A stretch of 50,449 bases of DNA from Pseudomonadota bacterium. GTDB taxonomy: Bacteria > Pseudomonadota > Alphaproteobacteria > Caulobacterales > Caulobacteraceae. Position numbers and translations under genes: made by a program. Shown one piece after another: positions 17,025 to 25,934 of this stretch. Under the pieces are notes generated by a model. It was not told where the DNA came from and did not search any database. It saw only the letters and a program-made list of their open reading frames with translations. The stretch lies in contig JAKAZA010000007.1 of assembly GCA_021816155.1 (NCBI GenBank), forward strand, positions 1-50,449, given 5' to 3'. Each line of letters starts with the position of its first letter. Positions within the stretch are counted from its first letter, which is position 1.

Positions 17025-18215
17025 ATGAAAGGCGTATTGTCGGGCGTTCGCGTCCTGGATTTCGGCCGCTACATCGCCGGACCCTACTGCGCGATGCTGC
17101 TCGGCGAGTTCGGCGCCGAGGTGATCCGCATCGAGAAACGCGGCGGCGGCGAGGACCGCTCCCAGGCGCCGCTGACCCCCTCGCAGGACGGCGGGCTGTT
17201 CATGCAGATGAACCGCAACAAGCGCGGCATGACGCTCGACCCGATGACGCCCGAAGGGCAGGAGGTCGTCCGCCGGCTGGTCAGTACGGCCGACGTCGTG
17301 GTGGCCAACCTGCCGCCCCAGACCCTGGCGGCGATGCGGCTGGACTATGAGAGCCTGGCGGCGACCAAGCCGGACATCATCCTGACGATGGTGACCGCCT
17401 ACGGTCGTGGCGGACCCTACAGCGACCGGGTCGGCTTCGACGGCGTCGGACAGGTGATGTCCGGCGCGGCCTACATGACCTCCGACGGCGACGGCGAGCG
17501 GCCTTACCGCTTCCAGGCGCCCTGGGTGGACTTCGGCACGGCGCTCCACTGCGCCTACGGCACCGCCATGGCGCTGATGGCGAAGCAGCAGACCGGTCGC
17601 GGGCAGGTGGTCGAGGGCGCGCTCCTCGCCACGGCGCTGACCATCGGCAACGGTTTGCTGATCGAGCAGGAGGTCTTGAGCATCGACCGCAGACCGACGG
17701 GCAACCGCGGCCAGACGGCCGGCCCGGTCGACATCTTCCGCACCCGGGACGGGTGGATCCTGGCGCAGGTGATCGGCCAGCCGCTCTTCAGGCGCTGGGC
17801 GAATCTGATGGGCGAGGAGCACTGGCTGACCGATCCCCGCTTCAGAGACGACATCTCGCGCGGCGAGCACGGCGCCCTCATCTCGGCGCGCATGGGCGAC
17901 TGGTGCGCCGAGCGCACGTCGGCGGAGGCGCTGGAAATCCTCGGAAAGGCGAGCATTCCCGCCGCTCCGGTGCTGAAGCCCCAGCAGGCCCTCGACGACC
18001 CGCACGTGAAGGCGATGCAGTTCTTCGAACGGGTCGACTATCCCGGCCTGCCGCGGCCCGCGCCGCTGGCCCGCACGCCGGCGTGGCTGTCGCAGACCCC
18101 CGGCGCGATCCGCCACCGGGCGCCGACGCTCGGCGAGCACACCAACTCGATCCTGGCCGAGATCGGCTACGCGCCGGAGGAGATCGCGCGTCTGCGCGAA
18201 CGCGGCGTCGTCTGA
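17025..18215 (+). CDS. CaiB/BaiF-family CoA transferase
   Basis: A 396-residue family III CoA transferase, which moves CoA between carboxylic acids. The N-terminal GVRVLDFGRYIAGPYCAMLLGEFGAEVIRIE is the family signature and the catalytic aspartate is D169 in APWVDFGTA, the same number as in formyl-CoA transferase. GGAGG sits five bases before ATG. Located after the P450 and SDR genes, it probably activates an acid for beta-oxidation-like breakdown, but the acid cannot be named. Confidence 0.93.
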   Translation: MKGVLSGVRVLDFGRYIAGPYCAMLLGEFGAEVIRIEKRGGGEDRSQAPLTPSQDGGLFMQMNRNKRGMTLDPMTPEGQEVVRRLVSTADVVVANLPPQTLAAMRLDYESLAATKPDIILTMVTAYGRGGPYSDRVGFDGVGQVMSGAAYMTSDGDGERPYRFQAPWVDFGTALHCAYGTAMALMAKQQTGRGQVVEGALLATALTIGNGLLIEQEVLSIDRRPTGNRGQTAGPVDIFRTRDGWILAQVIGQPLFRRWANLMGEEHWLTDPRFRDDISRGEHGALISARMGDWCAERTSAEALEILGKASIPAAPVLKPQQALDDPHVKAMQFFERVDYPGLPRPAPLARTPAWLSQTPGAIRHRAPTLGEHTNSILAEIGYAPEEIARLRERGVV

Positions 18216-18223
18216 GCAGCCGC

Positions 18224-18243
18224 CGCGCTCGCGGGGGAGCGCG
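18224..18243. terminator. hairpin between convergent genes
   Basis: CGCGCTC (18224-18230) and GAGCGCG (18237-18243) are perfect 7-base arms around a six-base GCGGGG loop, placed in the 35 bases between the convergent CaiB-family and ABC-F genes. There is no T-tract on either side, so it would be a weak or bidirectional terminator at best. Confidence 0.4.
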
Positions 18244-18250
18244 CCGGTCG

Positions 18251-20059
18251 CTACGCGCCCTTCGCCAGCGCCTCGCGGCGCGCCTCGAGTTCCAGCCAGT
18301 CCTCCTCGGCCCGGGAAAGCTCGTCGCGAGTTGCGGCGAGGCGGCGCGTCGCCAGCTCGAACGCCGCCGGATCGCGCGAATAGAGGCCGGCGTCGCCCAG
18401 CCTCGCTTCCAGGGCGACGATTTCGTCCGACAGGTTCGGCATCGCCGCTTCCAGCTCCTTCAGGCGCCTCTCGTCCTTGAAGCTGAGCTTCGCCGGCGTG
18501 CGCGGCCGCGGGGCCGGTGGCGGCGCCGTCGAGGCGGACGCCTTCGGGGGCTGGCCCCGGACGGCGTCAAAGAAGCCTGGGTTCTGGCGCACGAAGTCGC
18601 TCCAGCCGCCGGGCGTCTCGACCGCTCGCCCGGCGCCGTCGAGAGCGATCGTCGAGGTTGCCAGGCGGTCGATGAAATCGCGGTCGTGGCTGACCAGGAT
18701 CAGGGTGCCGTCATAATCGCCGAGCGCCGCCTCGAGCAGGTCGAGCGTATCCATGTCGAGGTCGTTGGTGGGCTCGTCGAGCACCAGCAGGTTGGCGGTG
18801 CGGGCGAGCGTGCGCGCGAGCAGCAGCCGGTTGCGTTCGCCGCCGGAAAGGCTCGCCACCGGCTGGCGCAGCTGGCTGTCCTGGAAGAGGAAGTCACGGG
18901 CGTAGCCGGCGACGTGCCTGGGCCGCCCGCGCACCATCACCTGGTCGCCACCACCGGTCGCCAGCGCTTCCCAGAGCGTCATCGCGCCAGAAAGGTCGGC
19001 CCTCGCCTGGTCCACGTGAGCCACTTCCAGGCTCGTGCCGAGCTTCACCTCGCCCGCGTCCGGCGCGATTTCGCCCAGCAGCAGCTTGACCAGAGTGGTC
19101 TTGCCGGCTCCGTTCGGTCCCACGATCGCCAGCCGGTCGCCACGCCGGATGCGGGTCGAGAAGCCCGTGATCAGGGTGCGGCCACCGAAGGACTTCGCCA
19201 GCCCCCGCGCCTCGGCCACGCGCTGGCCGGAGGCGTCGCCGGCCTCGGCCGCCAGCGTCGCGCCTCGCCGCTGGTCCCGCATCAGCGCGGACTTCTTCTC
19301 GCGCATCGCCGCCAGTTCGCGGGCACGGCCCTCGTTGCGCGTGCGCTGGGCGGTGATCGACCGGTAGAACCAGTAGGTCTCGCGCTCGATGGCCTTGTTC
19401 AGCCGGCGCAGCGACTCGGCCTGATCGGCGGCGATCTTCGCCGACCAGGCGTCGAAGGCGGCGAAGCCCCGGTCCAGTTTCCATATCCGACGATCTTCGA
19501 GCCAGAAGCAGCGCTGGGCGATGCGCGTCAGGAAGGCGCGGTCGTGGCTGACCACCAGCGCGGCGCAGCGCGCCGCCGCCAGCATCGCCTCCAATGTCTC
19601 GATGGCGAAGATGTCGAGGTGGTTGGTGGGCTCGTCCAGCAGCAGCACGTCCGGCCGCTCGGCGAAGGCGCGGGCCAGGGCGGCGCGGCGCGCCTCGCCG
19701 CCGGAAAGCCCTTCCGCGCCGCGCGCCGGGTCGAGCCCGAACGCCGCCAGCGCCGCCTCCGCCTCGTGGCGCGCCGCGCCGCCTGAGCTGGCGTAGGCCG
19801 CCAGGGTCTCGCCGGCCACGTCCGATTCCTGCGCGACCAGGCTGACCCGCGCGGCCGGCTGGATGGTCCGCTCGCCAGCGTCCGGCGCCAAGCGGCCCGC
19901 CAGCAGGCGCAGCAGCGTCGATTTGCCGGCCCCGTTGCGCCCTACGAGGCAGGCGCGCAGGCCTGGCTCCAGCGCCAGGTCGACGCCCTCGAACAGAGGA
20001 CGCGGACCATCGGCCAGGCGCACGTCCTTCAGCGCCAGCACCGGCGGCCGTGCGGTCAT
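18251..20059 (-). CDS. uup: ABC-F family ATP-binding protein, Uup type
   Basis: A 602-residue cytoplasmic protein with two ABC ATPase domains and no membrane segments. Walker A motifs are GRNGAGKST (about residue 40) and GPNGAGKTT (about 315); signature motifs are LSGGEARR and LSGGERNR; both Walker B regions read [11 protein letters not shown] / [12 protein letters not shown] charged linker and a C-terminal coiled-coil arm (about 520-600) after a Pro/Ala-rich spacer match Uup, which binds branched DNA or ribosomes. It may act on translation or DNA repair rather than on transport. Confidence 0.93.
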   Translation of the reverse strand: MTARPPVLALKDVRLADGPRPLFEGVDLALEPGLRACLVGRNGAGKSTLLRLLAGRLAPDAGERTIQPAARVSLVAQESDVAGETLAAYASSGGAARHEAEAALAAFGLDPARGAEGLSGGEARRAALARAFAERPDVLLLDEPTNHLDIFAIETLEAMLAAARCAALVVSHDRAFLTRIAQRCFWLEDRRIWKLDRGFAAFDAWSAKIAADQAESLRRLNKAIERETYWFYRSITAQRTRNEGRARELAAMREKKSALMRDQRRGATLAAEAGDASGQRVAEARGLAKSFGGRTLITGFSTRIRRGDRLAIVGPNGAGKTTLVKLLLGEIAPDAGEVKLGTSLEVAHVDQARADLSGAMTLWEALATGGGDQVMVRGRPRHVAGYARDFLFQDSQLRQPVASLSGGERNRLLLARTLARTANLLVLDEPTNDLDMDTLDLLEAALGDYDGTLILVSHDRDFIDRLATSTIALDGAGRAVETPGGWSDFVRQNPGFFDAVRGQPPKASASTAPPPAPRPRTPAKLSFKDERRLKELEAAMPNLSDEIVALEARLGDAGLYSRDPAAFELATRRLAATRDELSRAEEDWLELEARREALAKGA

Positions 20060-20169
20060 GCTATCGGATCACGATGGGCGTGGATGGCATCGCGCCGCCC
20101 TCTAGCCCCAAGCCTTCAGGAAGTCGCGCGGAATGCGAGCGGCGGCCCGACGCACCGCCAGTCGGCGCT

Positions 20170-21090
20170 TCAATCAGCCCCTCGCGCATGGTCGGCGAGC
20201 ACCGCGTCGATCATCCGCCGCCCCGCGGACGCGAGCGCGTCGTTCCTGCCTCGATAGTAGGACAAGCCGAGCACGCCCTCTATCAGGGCCCATGCGCGAG
20301 CGCGCATCCACGTGGCCTCGTCGACCGCCAGCGCCTCGCGGAAGACCGCGCGCGCCTCGCCCGCGAAAAGCGTCCAGGCCACCGCGATGTCGTTCGCCGG
20401 GTCGCCTGCGGCCGCGCAGCTCCAGTCGAGCACGCCGCTCAGGCGTCCGTCCATCTCCAGCAGGTTGGCGTCCTTGAGGTCACCGTGAATCCATACCGGC
20501 GGTCCGTCCCATGGCGCCGCCGCCGAGTCTTTTCGCCACGCGGTGGCGACCGCGTTGATGTCGGGCACATCGGCGAGCCATTCGAACCGCCGCCGGATGT
20601 GGGCGTCCCGCGCCCGCAAGGCCACGCCGCGCCAGTGGTTGTGCGCGCCGGGCGCCGGCGCACCTGTCGCGTCGGTCTCGTGGAGGGCTGCAATGAACGC
20701 GACGAGATCGCGAGCAAGGCCCACGTCGCCTGCGACCCGGTCGAACTGCAGCGGCCTGCCCTCGAGCCACCGCACGACGCCCCACGGCAACGGATAGTCG
20801 CAACCGGGCAACCCCCTGGCGACCGGAGTCGGGATCGCCAGCGGCAAGTGCGGTTCCAGCCGGGGCAGCCACGCGTGTTCCTTGTCGATCGGCGCCGCGG
20901 CGCCTTCCCGCTTCGGCAGCCGTGCCGCCAGATGCTCAACGAGCCGGTACATGTCGTTGTCGGTGCTGTCCGCCTCGACGCGCACGACGGGCAGGCTCGA
21001 CCATTGCGGGAACTGGTCGGCGACCAGACGCCGCGCCAGCGCGACGTCCGTCCGAAGCTCCTCAGCGTACTCGGGCTTGCCGTCCGCCAT
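20170..21090 (-). CDS. aminoglycoside phosphotransferase-fold kinase
   Basis: A 306-residue APH-family protein. The catalytic loop HGDLKDAN (H202, D204, N209) and the metal-binding DW at D222 are intact, so it is probably an active small-molecule kinase. The N-terminal lobe contains FPQWSSLPVVRVEADSTDNDMYRL in place of the usual G-loop. GGAGG stands 7 bases before ATG 21090, which fixes the start; the frame is open upstream. This group is often labelled as a phosphotransferase for aminoglycosides, but there is no resistance context here and the substrate is unknown. Confidence 0.88.
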   Translation of the reverse strand: MADGKPEYAEELRTDVALARRLVADQFPQWSSLPVVRVEADSTDNDMYRLVEHLAARLPKREGAAAPIDKEHAWLPRLEPHLPLAIPTPVARGLPGCDYPLPWGVVRWLEGRPLQFDRVAGDVGLARDLVAFIAALHETDATGAPAPGAHNHWRGVALRARDAHIRRRFEWLADVPDINAVATAWRKDSAAAPWDGPPVWIHGDLKDANLLEMDGRLSGVLDWSCAAAGDPANDIAVAWTLFAGEARAVFREALAVDEATWMRARAWALIEGVLGLSYYRGRNDALASAGRRMIDAVLADHARGAD

Positions 21091-21161
21091 CGTCCGCCTC
21101 CTCGCCTCACGAATACAGCGGGCGGCGCGAGGCCGCCCACAACGTCGCATCTCGCGGGCGA

Positions 21162-21896
21162 TCAGACCTGACTGCAGAGGTTGCTTTCCGGCGCGAGGCG
21201 CTCGCGGTCATCCTCGAACCCGTGGAAGGTCGCGAAGGCTTCGATCGGCTCGCGATCGGCGACGAGCGCGTTCACCGGGTCGGCCTCATCCGCCCAGCCC
21301 AGCGAGACCCCGCAAACGATCCATTCGTCTTCGGGCAAGTTGAGCACGCGCCGGGTGACTGTCCAGTAGTTGTTCCACGCCCCCTGCGGACAGGTGTCCA
21401 GACCCCGAGCCTTGGCGGCGAGCAAGAAGCTCTGAATGAACATCCCGGTATCCAGGAAGCTCATGCAGTCGAGCGACTTGTCGATCGTGAAGATCAGGCC
21501 CACCGGGGCGTCGAAGAACTTATAGTTTCGGCCCCATTGCGCCCAGTTCGCCGCCTGATCGCCCCTCGGGATGCCGATCAGGCCGTACATCGCCTTGCCG
21601 AGTGCGCGGGCGCGGCCGACGTACGGCTCGGTGCGACGAGCCCTCGGGAACTCGGCGCTCGTATCAGGTGGGTTCGTCTCGCGATGGGCCAAGACCTCGG
21701 CTACCAGCCGCCGACGCACCTCGCCGGTCACGACATGCACCTTCCAGGGCTGGATGTTGGTGCCGGATGGCGAGCGCCGAGCGCAGTCCAGCAGCTCGCG
21801 AACCAGCGACAGTGGCACCGGGTCTGGCTTGAACGCGCGAACAGACCGGCGCTGGCGAAGGACGTCGTCGAACAGCAAGGTCGTCTCCCTGGACAT
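21162..21896 (-). CDS. nitroreductase family protein
   Basis: A 244-residue FMN-dependent oxidoreductase. The N-terminal RRSVRAFKPDPVP and ARRSPSGTNIQPWKVHVVTG are FMN-binding signatures, and GLDTCPQGAWNNYW with LPEDEWIVCGVSLGWAD complete the fold. Members reduce nitroaromatics, quinones or enones with NAD(P)H. It is divergent from a TetR gene at 22062; a strong palindrome lies between them, so it may be part of that regulon. Confidence 0.92.
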   Translation of the reverse strand: MSRETTLLFDDVLRQRRSVRAFKPDPVPLSLVRELLDCARRSPSGTNIQPWKVHVVTGEVRRRLVAEVLAHRETNPPDTSAEFPRARRTEPYVGRARALGKAMYGLIGIPRGDQAANWAQWGRNYKFFDAPVGLIFTIDKSLDCMSFLDTGMFIQSFLLAAKARGLDTCPQGAWNNYWTVTRRVLNLPEDEWIVCGVSLGWADEADPVNALVADREPIEAFATFHGFEDDRERLAPESNLCSQV

Positions 21897-22061
21897 TGCG
21901 CCCGCTGACTAGCGCATCCCGGGCCGCCTGGCGCTGAAGAACGCGCGAGTTGACAGTGAATTTGGTGCGTGCTCCAAATTTGTCAGACGCTCCAACAATC
22001 TTCGTCCCACGCTCGGCGCGCCTCCGCGCGAGCCCCGGCGGGAACGGAGCCAGGACATCGG
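21897..22061. promoter_or_regulatory. divergent promoter with near-perfect TetR-type operator
   Basis: AATTTGG (21959-21965), eight bases TGCGTGCT, CCAAATT (21974-21980) form a 22-base dyad in which nine of eleven pairs match, including GC/GC inside the spacer. TTGACA at 21950-21955 is a perfect -35 sequence directly to its left, so a bound repressor would cover the promoter of the plus-strand tetR operon and could also shut the nitroreductase gene. Confidence 0.6.
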
Positions 22062-22754
22062 ATGGCGGACGAGATCAGGTTGGCGTCACGTCGCGAGCGG
22101 CACAAGGATCGCCGCCGCCAGACGATCGTCGACGCCGCCTACGACCTGCTGCGCGAAGTCGGCGCCGACGAACTGTCGGTGAAGATGATCGCCGAGCGAG
22201 CCGACGTCAGCGCCGCGACCATCTACAACCTCTTCGGCGCCAAGGGTGCTGTGCTGGAGAAGGTCTATGCGCGCGACTTCGAGGGGTTCGTCGCGAAGGT
22301 CGCAGCCGCGGGCCCGGCGCGCGCGCTCGACGCGATCTTCGAGGCGATCGGCATCGCCGCCGGCCTCTACCGCAGCGACCCGGCCTTCTATCGCGGCATG
22401 TCGATCGGCAACCCGCGCGCCGAACCTGACCTGGTGATCTCGGTGCAGGGACCGCGCCAGGCCTTCTGGCGGGACCTGCTGGCTCGGGCGGTCGAGGAAG
22501 AAGATCTCGCGCCCGACGTCCGCGCCGACCTCCTCGGCATGGCGATGATGCAGCTCGCCGGCGGCGCGTTCGGCGCCTGGGTCGCCGATCTGATCAGCAT
22601 CGCCGAGATGGAGCGGCAAACCTGCTACGGCTTCGCGCTGCTGCTGCTCGGCCGGGCCACCCCCGCCGGCCGCGGCCGCTTGCAGGCCCGCATCGCGGCC
22701 GTCGAAGCCGCCGCCGGCTTTGTTCTCCCGAAGACTTCCGCCGCCGCGAGGTGA
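22062..22754 (+). CDS. TetR-family transcriptional regulator
   Basis: A 230-residue TetR protein. The DNA-binding domain is about residues 18-65 (QTIVDAAYDLLREVG, then VKMIAERADVSAATIYNLFGAKGAVLEK). The C-terminal domain is helical and unassigned. The first gene of a tight plus-strand set (4 bases to the SnoaL-like gene), it is preceded by a 22-base palindrome overlapping a -35 box, so self-repression is likely. ATG 22062 has only a weak ribosome-binding site, but upstream residues are not TetR-like. Confidence 0.9.
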   Translation: MADEIRLASRRERHKDRRRQTIVDAAYDLLREVGADELSVKMIAERADVSAATIYNLFGAKGAVLEKVYARDFEGFVAKVAAAGPARALDAIFEAIGIAAGLYRSDPAFYRGMSIGNPRAEPDLVISVQGPRQAFWRDLLARAVEEEDLAPDVRADLLGMAMMQLAGGAFGAWVADLISIAEMERQTCYGFALLLLGRATPAGRGRLQARIAAVEAAAGFVLPKTSAAAR

Positions 22755-22758
22755 CCCC

Positions 22759-23220
22759 ATGCCGTCCGACGCCGCCACCGCCCTTTCCCCGCTGCAGAGG
22801 CTAGAAGTCCGGGAGGCCTGCGAGCGGCTGGCCCTCGATTACTCCTTTCTCGCTGACAGCCAGCGCATGGACGAGTGGTCGCGACTGTTCGCCGAAGACG
22901 GCGAATTGGTGCTCTTCGGCAAGACCTATCGGGGGCCTGCCGATATCCGCGCCGCTGTCGGCGCCGGGCGAGGCGCGCCGGCGCTCTCGGTGCACGCGAT
23001 CACCAATCACCGCATCGACGTGGTGAGCGGGGACACCGCGACGGCCACCGTCTACATCATCGTCTACGCTGGCGAGCGCGACGGCGGCGGTCCGGCCACG
23101 GCGCCCAGGATCGCGCCGGCGATGGTCGGAATCTACCACGACGCGTACCGGAAGACGCCGGCGGGCTGGCGGTTCGCGCGACGCGCGTTCGAGCCGCTGA
23201 TCACCACGGCCCAGGCCTGA
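22759..23220 (+). CDS. SnoaL-like nuclear transport factor 2-fold protein
   Basis: A 153-residue cone-shaped alpha+beta barrel protein of the SnoaL-like group, which includes hydratases, isomerases, dehydratases and ring-hydroxylating dioxygenase small subunits. Typical features are the helix with RLALDYSFLADSQRMDEWSRLFAEDGELVLFG, the HAITNHRIDV strand and GIYHDAYRKTPAGWRFARRAFEPL. It begins 4 bases after the TetR stop and precedes two PhyH-type oxygenases. It probably acts on the same hydrophobic substrate. Confidence 0.87.
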   Translation: MPSDAATALSPLQRLEVREACERLALDYSFLADSQRMDEWSRLFAEDGELVLFGKTYRGPADIRAAVGAGRGAPALSVHAITNHRIDVVSGDTATATVYIIVYAGERDGGGPATAPRIAPAMVGIYHDAYRKTPAGWRFARRAFEPLITTAQA

Positions 23221-23272
23221 GATACGCGATCCGATTTCGCGCCGCCGGTCAGAGCGGCGGAGGAGGAAAGAG

Positions 23273-24577
23273 ATGGCCGACCGCGCCACCCAGGCAGGCA
23301 TGGACCTGATCACCCTACCCCACCATGCGGAATTCCTTTCCGACCGATGGCTCGAGGAGGCGCGCCGCTTCTGGCGCGAGCTGCCCGCGGCGCGCAAGGC
23401 GACAGTCTCGGGGCGGCCGTTCTCGGTCGGCGAGCGGTTCACCGACGCGCCCCCGCACCTGAAGCTGCCCGGCGACGTCGCCAGCTGGACGCTGCGCTTC
23501 GACGGCGAGGAATGGACGATCGCCCGTGGCTTCGACGAGGACGCCGATCTCGCGATCGAGGGCGACTATCAGGCGGCGCTGTTCCTTGCGCAGTTCGTGG
23601 GCGTCGCGGCGCCCGGCGGCGCGGACGAGATGTGGCGCGAGGCGGCGACACTCTTCGGCAAGGATGCGTTCCGCATCAGGGGCGCTCTCGGGGACGACGC
23701 GGCCCGGCGCCTGCTCGCGGGCTTCCACGACCACATGGCGCGGCGCACGGTCGAGAATCCCGACCTGGCGCACCGCGCCCGCCGCCTCGGCCTCGCAGGG
23801 AAGATCCGCGAGATGGACGAGAACGGCTACGTCGTAATCGAGCGCGCCATTTCGGGCGACTTCGCCGACCAGCTGCGAGCGGCGACCCGCGCCGCCATGG
23901 CGCCCGACCAGGCGCTGCTCGATTCCTGGCTCTACCTCGGCCGGCCGTTCGAGCGGGTGATCCTCAATCCGAAGCTGATGACGCTGATCGACGCCTCGCT
24001 CGGCCGCTGCGCGCAGGTCGCGACGCTGGGCGCGCTGCTGCGCGGCCCCGGGCCCGGGCAGATCGACATCCACACCGACTACACCGACATCCCGGAGCCC
24101 TATCCCGAATACGCCCTGAGCGGCGTCGCGGTCTGGGCGCTTGAGGACTGGACGGTGGCGTCCGGCCCCACCTGGATCGTGCCGAAAAGCCACCGCAACC
24201 GCCGCGCGCCAAGACCCGGCGAGGGGCTGGCCGACGGCGTGCCGATCGAGATGCCGAAGGGCTCGGCCGTGTTCTTCACGCAAGGGGTCTGGCACTGGCA
24301 GGGTCCGCGCACAGAGCCCGGCGAGCGGGTCACCTTGCATCCGCACTTCAGCCGAAATTTCATGCGCTCGATCGACCCGAAACGGCCGGACGTGTCGCTG
24401 ATCGCCCGCAATCCGCCGAGGCTGGGCGAGATGCTCGGCCTTGACGACGGCTTCGACAAGCTGACCGCGGCCGGCGGACGCGACTACCTGCGGCTGGAAC
24501 ACACCCGGCAGCTGCACGCCTTCACCCGGCGCAGGCTCAAAGAGCTCCTGCGCGCGCCGGAAGCGGCGGCGGCCTGA
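23273..24577 (+). CDS. PhyH-family dioxygenase with SCP2-like N-terminal domain
   Basis: A 434-residue two-domain protein. Residues about 20-160 look like a sterol-carrier-protein-2-type lipid-binding domain (SWTLRFDGEEWTIARGFDEDADLAIEGDYQAALFL, then the LFGKDAFRIRGAL turn). Residues about 178-420 are a phytanoyl-CoA dioxygenase-like Fe(II)/2-oxoglutarate oxygenase: H267 and D269 (DIHTDYTD), distal H341 (GVWHWQGP) and R352 for 2-oxoglutarate. The fusion suggests presentation of a lipid or terpenoid to the oxygenase in one chain. A second PhyH protein follows 10 bases later. The SCP2 call is from pattern and less certain than the oxygenase. Confidence 0.82.
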   Translation: MADRATQAGMDLITLPHHAEFLSDRWLEEARRFWRELPAARKATVSGRPFSVGERFTDAPPHLKLPGDVASWTLRFDGEEWTIARGFDEDADLAIEGDYQAALFLAQFVGVAAPGGADEMWREAATLFGKDAFRIRGALGDDAARRLLAGFHDHMARRTVENPDLAHRARRLGLAGKIREMDENGYVVIERAISGDFADQLRAATRAAMAPDQALLDSWLYLGRPFERVILNPKLMTLIDASLGRCAQVATLGALLRGPGPGQIDIHTDYTDIPEPYPEYALSGVAVWALEDWTVASGPTWIVPKSHRNRRAPRPGEGLADGVPIEMPKGSAVFFTQGVWHWQGPRTEPGERVTLHPHFSRNFMRSIDPKRPDVSLIARNPPRLGEMLGLDDGFDKLTAAGGRDYLRLEHTRQLHAFTRRRLKELLRAPEAAAA

Positions 24578-24587
24578 GGACAGCGTG

Positions 24588-25457
24588 ATGGCGGACGAGT
24601 TCGAACTCGCGACGGCCGGGCCCGGCGAACGGACTCCATTGAGCGCCCTGCCGCCGCGCGACTGGCCGGCGGCCGCGGCCGAGCTGGAGAGCGACGGCGT
24701 CGTCATGCTGAAAGGCGCGCTGACGCCGGACGCCTTCGCCAAGGTCGAGGCGGCGGTCGAGTGGAGCCTGGCGCACCCCACGCCGACGGCGGTCCGCTTC
24801 TACCCCGGCGAGCCTGCCACGTTCTTCGAGGATCGCGGCCGCCGCCACGCCGCGCTGGTGCGCGAGATAGGGCTCGACTCGATACTGAGCGCCCTTTGGG
24901 GCGTCGGCCCCGTCTGGTACCTCGGCGAGCAGCTCTTCCTGAAGGAAGGCGGGGCCGCGCGGCGCACGCCGTGGCACCAGGACACCTCGTACCTCCGGAT
25001 GATTGGCTCGCAGCTGGTCGCTTGCTGGATCAGCCTCGACGCATTGCCGAAAGCGCACTGCCTGGAATTCGTGCGCGGCTCGCACAGGGGCGAGCTCCAC
25101 AACGGCTCGGCCTTCGCCGCCCACGACGACACTGCGCCGCTCTACAGGCACTCCAGGCTGCCCCGGTTGCCGGACATCGAGGCGGACCGCGACGCCTACG
25201 ACATCCTGTCCTGGGACCTCGAACCGGGCGATGTGATCGTCTTCCATCTAGGAACGCTGCACGGCGGCGCCGGAACCTCGCCCGGCCTGCGGCGGCGGAC
25301 CATCTCGCTGCGATTCCTCGGGCCCGACGTGGTGTTCGATGGTCGTCCGCGGGACGAGATCGGCGCTCAGGAGGGCAACGACGCCGCGCTAGCCGGCGTC
25401 TACGCGGGCCTCAGCCACGGCGATCCGTTCCCAACCGCGCACCTCACGGCGCTCTAG
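24588..25457 (+). CDS. PhyH-family Fe(II)/2-oxoglutarate dioxygenase
   Basis: A 289-residue phytanoyl-CoA dioxygenase-family protein. The iron facial triad is H130, D132 (TPWHQDTSY) and H225 (LGTLHGGAG); an arginine at 236-237 would bind 2-oxoglutarate. ATG 24588 has GAGGA seven bases upstream. Last gene of the tetR-SnoaL-PhyH-PhyH set, it is convergent with the riboflavin operon. Substrates of the family range from phytanoyl-CoA to small metabolites and terpenoids, so no reaction is assigned. Confidence 0.9.
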   Translation: MADEFELATAGPGERTPLSALPPRDWPAAAAELESDGVVMLKGALTPDAFAKVEAAVEWSLAHPTPTAVRFYPGEPATFFEDRGRRHAALVREIGLDSILSALWGVGPVWYLGEQLFLKEGGAARRTPWHQDTSYLRMIGSQLVACWISLDALPKAHCLEFVRGSHRGELHNGSAFAAHDDTAPLYRHSRLPRLPDIEADRDAYDILSWDLEPGDVIVFHLGTLHGGAGTSPGLRRRTISLRFLGPDVVFDGRPRDEIGAQEGNDAALAGVYAGLSHGDPFPTAHLTAL

Positions 25458-25469
25458 GTGCGCAGCACC
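25457..25469. terminator. short hairpin between convergent operons
   Basis: GGTGC, three-base loop, GCACC overlaps the PhyH stop and faces the end of ribH. Stem is only five base pairs with no T-tract, so terminator activity is doubtful; it is the only hairpin in this 17-base gap. Confidence 0.25.
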
Positions 25470-25474
25470 GCCGT

Positions 25475-25933
25475 TCACGCTCCGCCGCCGCGCTGGCCGC
25501 GGATGCGGCGGAGCGTGAGCGCGGTCTCAAGGCAGGCCCTGGCGGCTTCCACGCCCTTGTTGTGCGCGTCGTTGGCGGATCGCGTGGCGGCCTGTTCTTC
25601 GGTGTACGTCGTGAGGATTCCGAACGCGATCGGCGTCTCGGCGGCGAGGGCCGCCGCCATCAGGCCGAGACTGGCCCCAAGGCTGATGAACTCGAAATGG
25701 GCGGTGTCGCCCTTGATCACGCAGCCGAGGCAGACGACTCCCTCGTATCGGCGCGTGCGGGCGAGCGCCTGGGCGATGATCGGCAGCTCGAATGCGCCGC
25801 TCGCCCAGGTGACGTCGGCGTCGTCGACCGGCACGCCCTGCTGGACGAGGTGCGCGCGGGCCCCCGCCAGCAGACCGCGGCATACCTGCTCGTTGAATTG
25901 ACTCACGACGATGGCGAGGCGAGGCGCGTCCAT
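25475..25933 (-). CDS. ribH: 6,7-dimethyl-8-ribityllumazine synthase
   Basis: Condenses 5-amino-6-ribitylamino-uracil with dihydroxybutanone phosphate to give lumazine, the next-to-last step to riboflavin. The 152-residue protein contains VVSQFNEQVCRGLLAGA, the GAFELPIIAQ strand-helix and GCVIKGDTAHFEFIS with the catalytic histidine, as well as AFGILTTYTEEQA. Only one base separates its ATG from the ribBA stop. Start ATG 25933 gives the usual length; the longer frame is Arg-rich and overlaps ribBA. Confidence 0.96.
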   Translation of the reverse strand: MDAPRLAIVVSQFNEQVCRGLLAGARAHLVQQGVPVDDADVTWASGAFELPIIAQALARTRRYEGVVCLGCVIKGDTAHFEFISLGASLGLMAAALAAETPIAFGILTTYTEEQAATRSANDAHNKGVEAARACLETALTLRRIRGQRGGGA

Positions 25934-25934
25934 C

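Noticed and set aside
20170-21090. Antibiotic-resistance function for the aminoglycoside phosphotransferase-like protein
   Set aside because: The fold is shared with many metabolic kinases and no resistance or mobile context is present.
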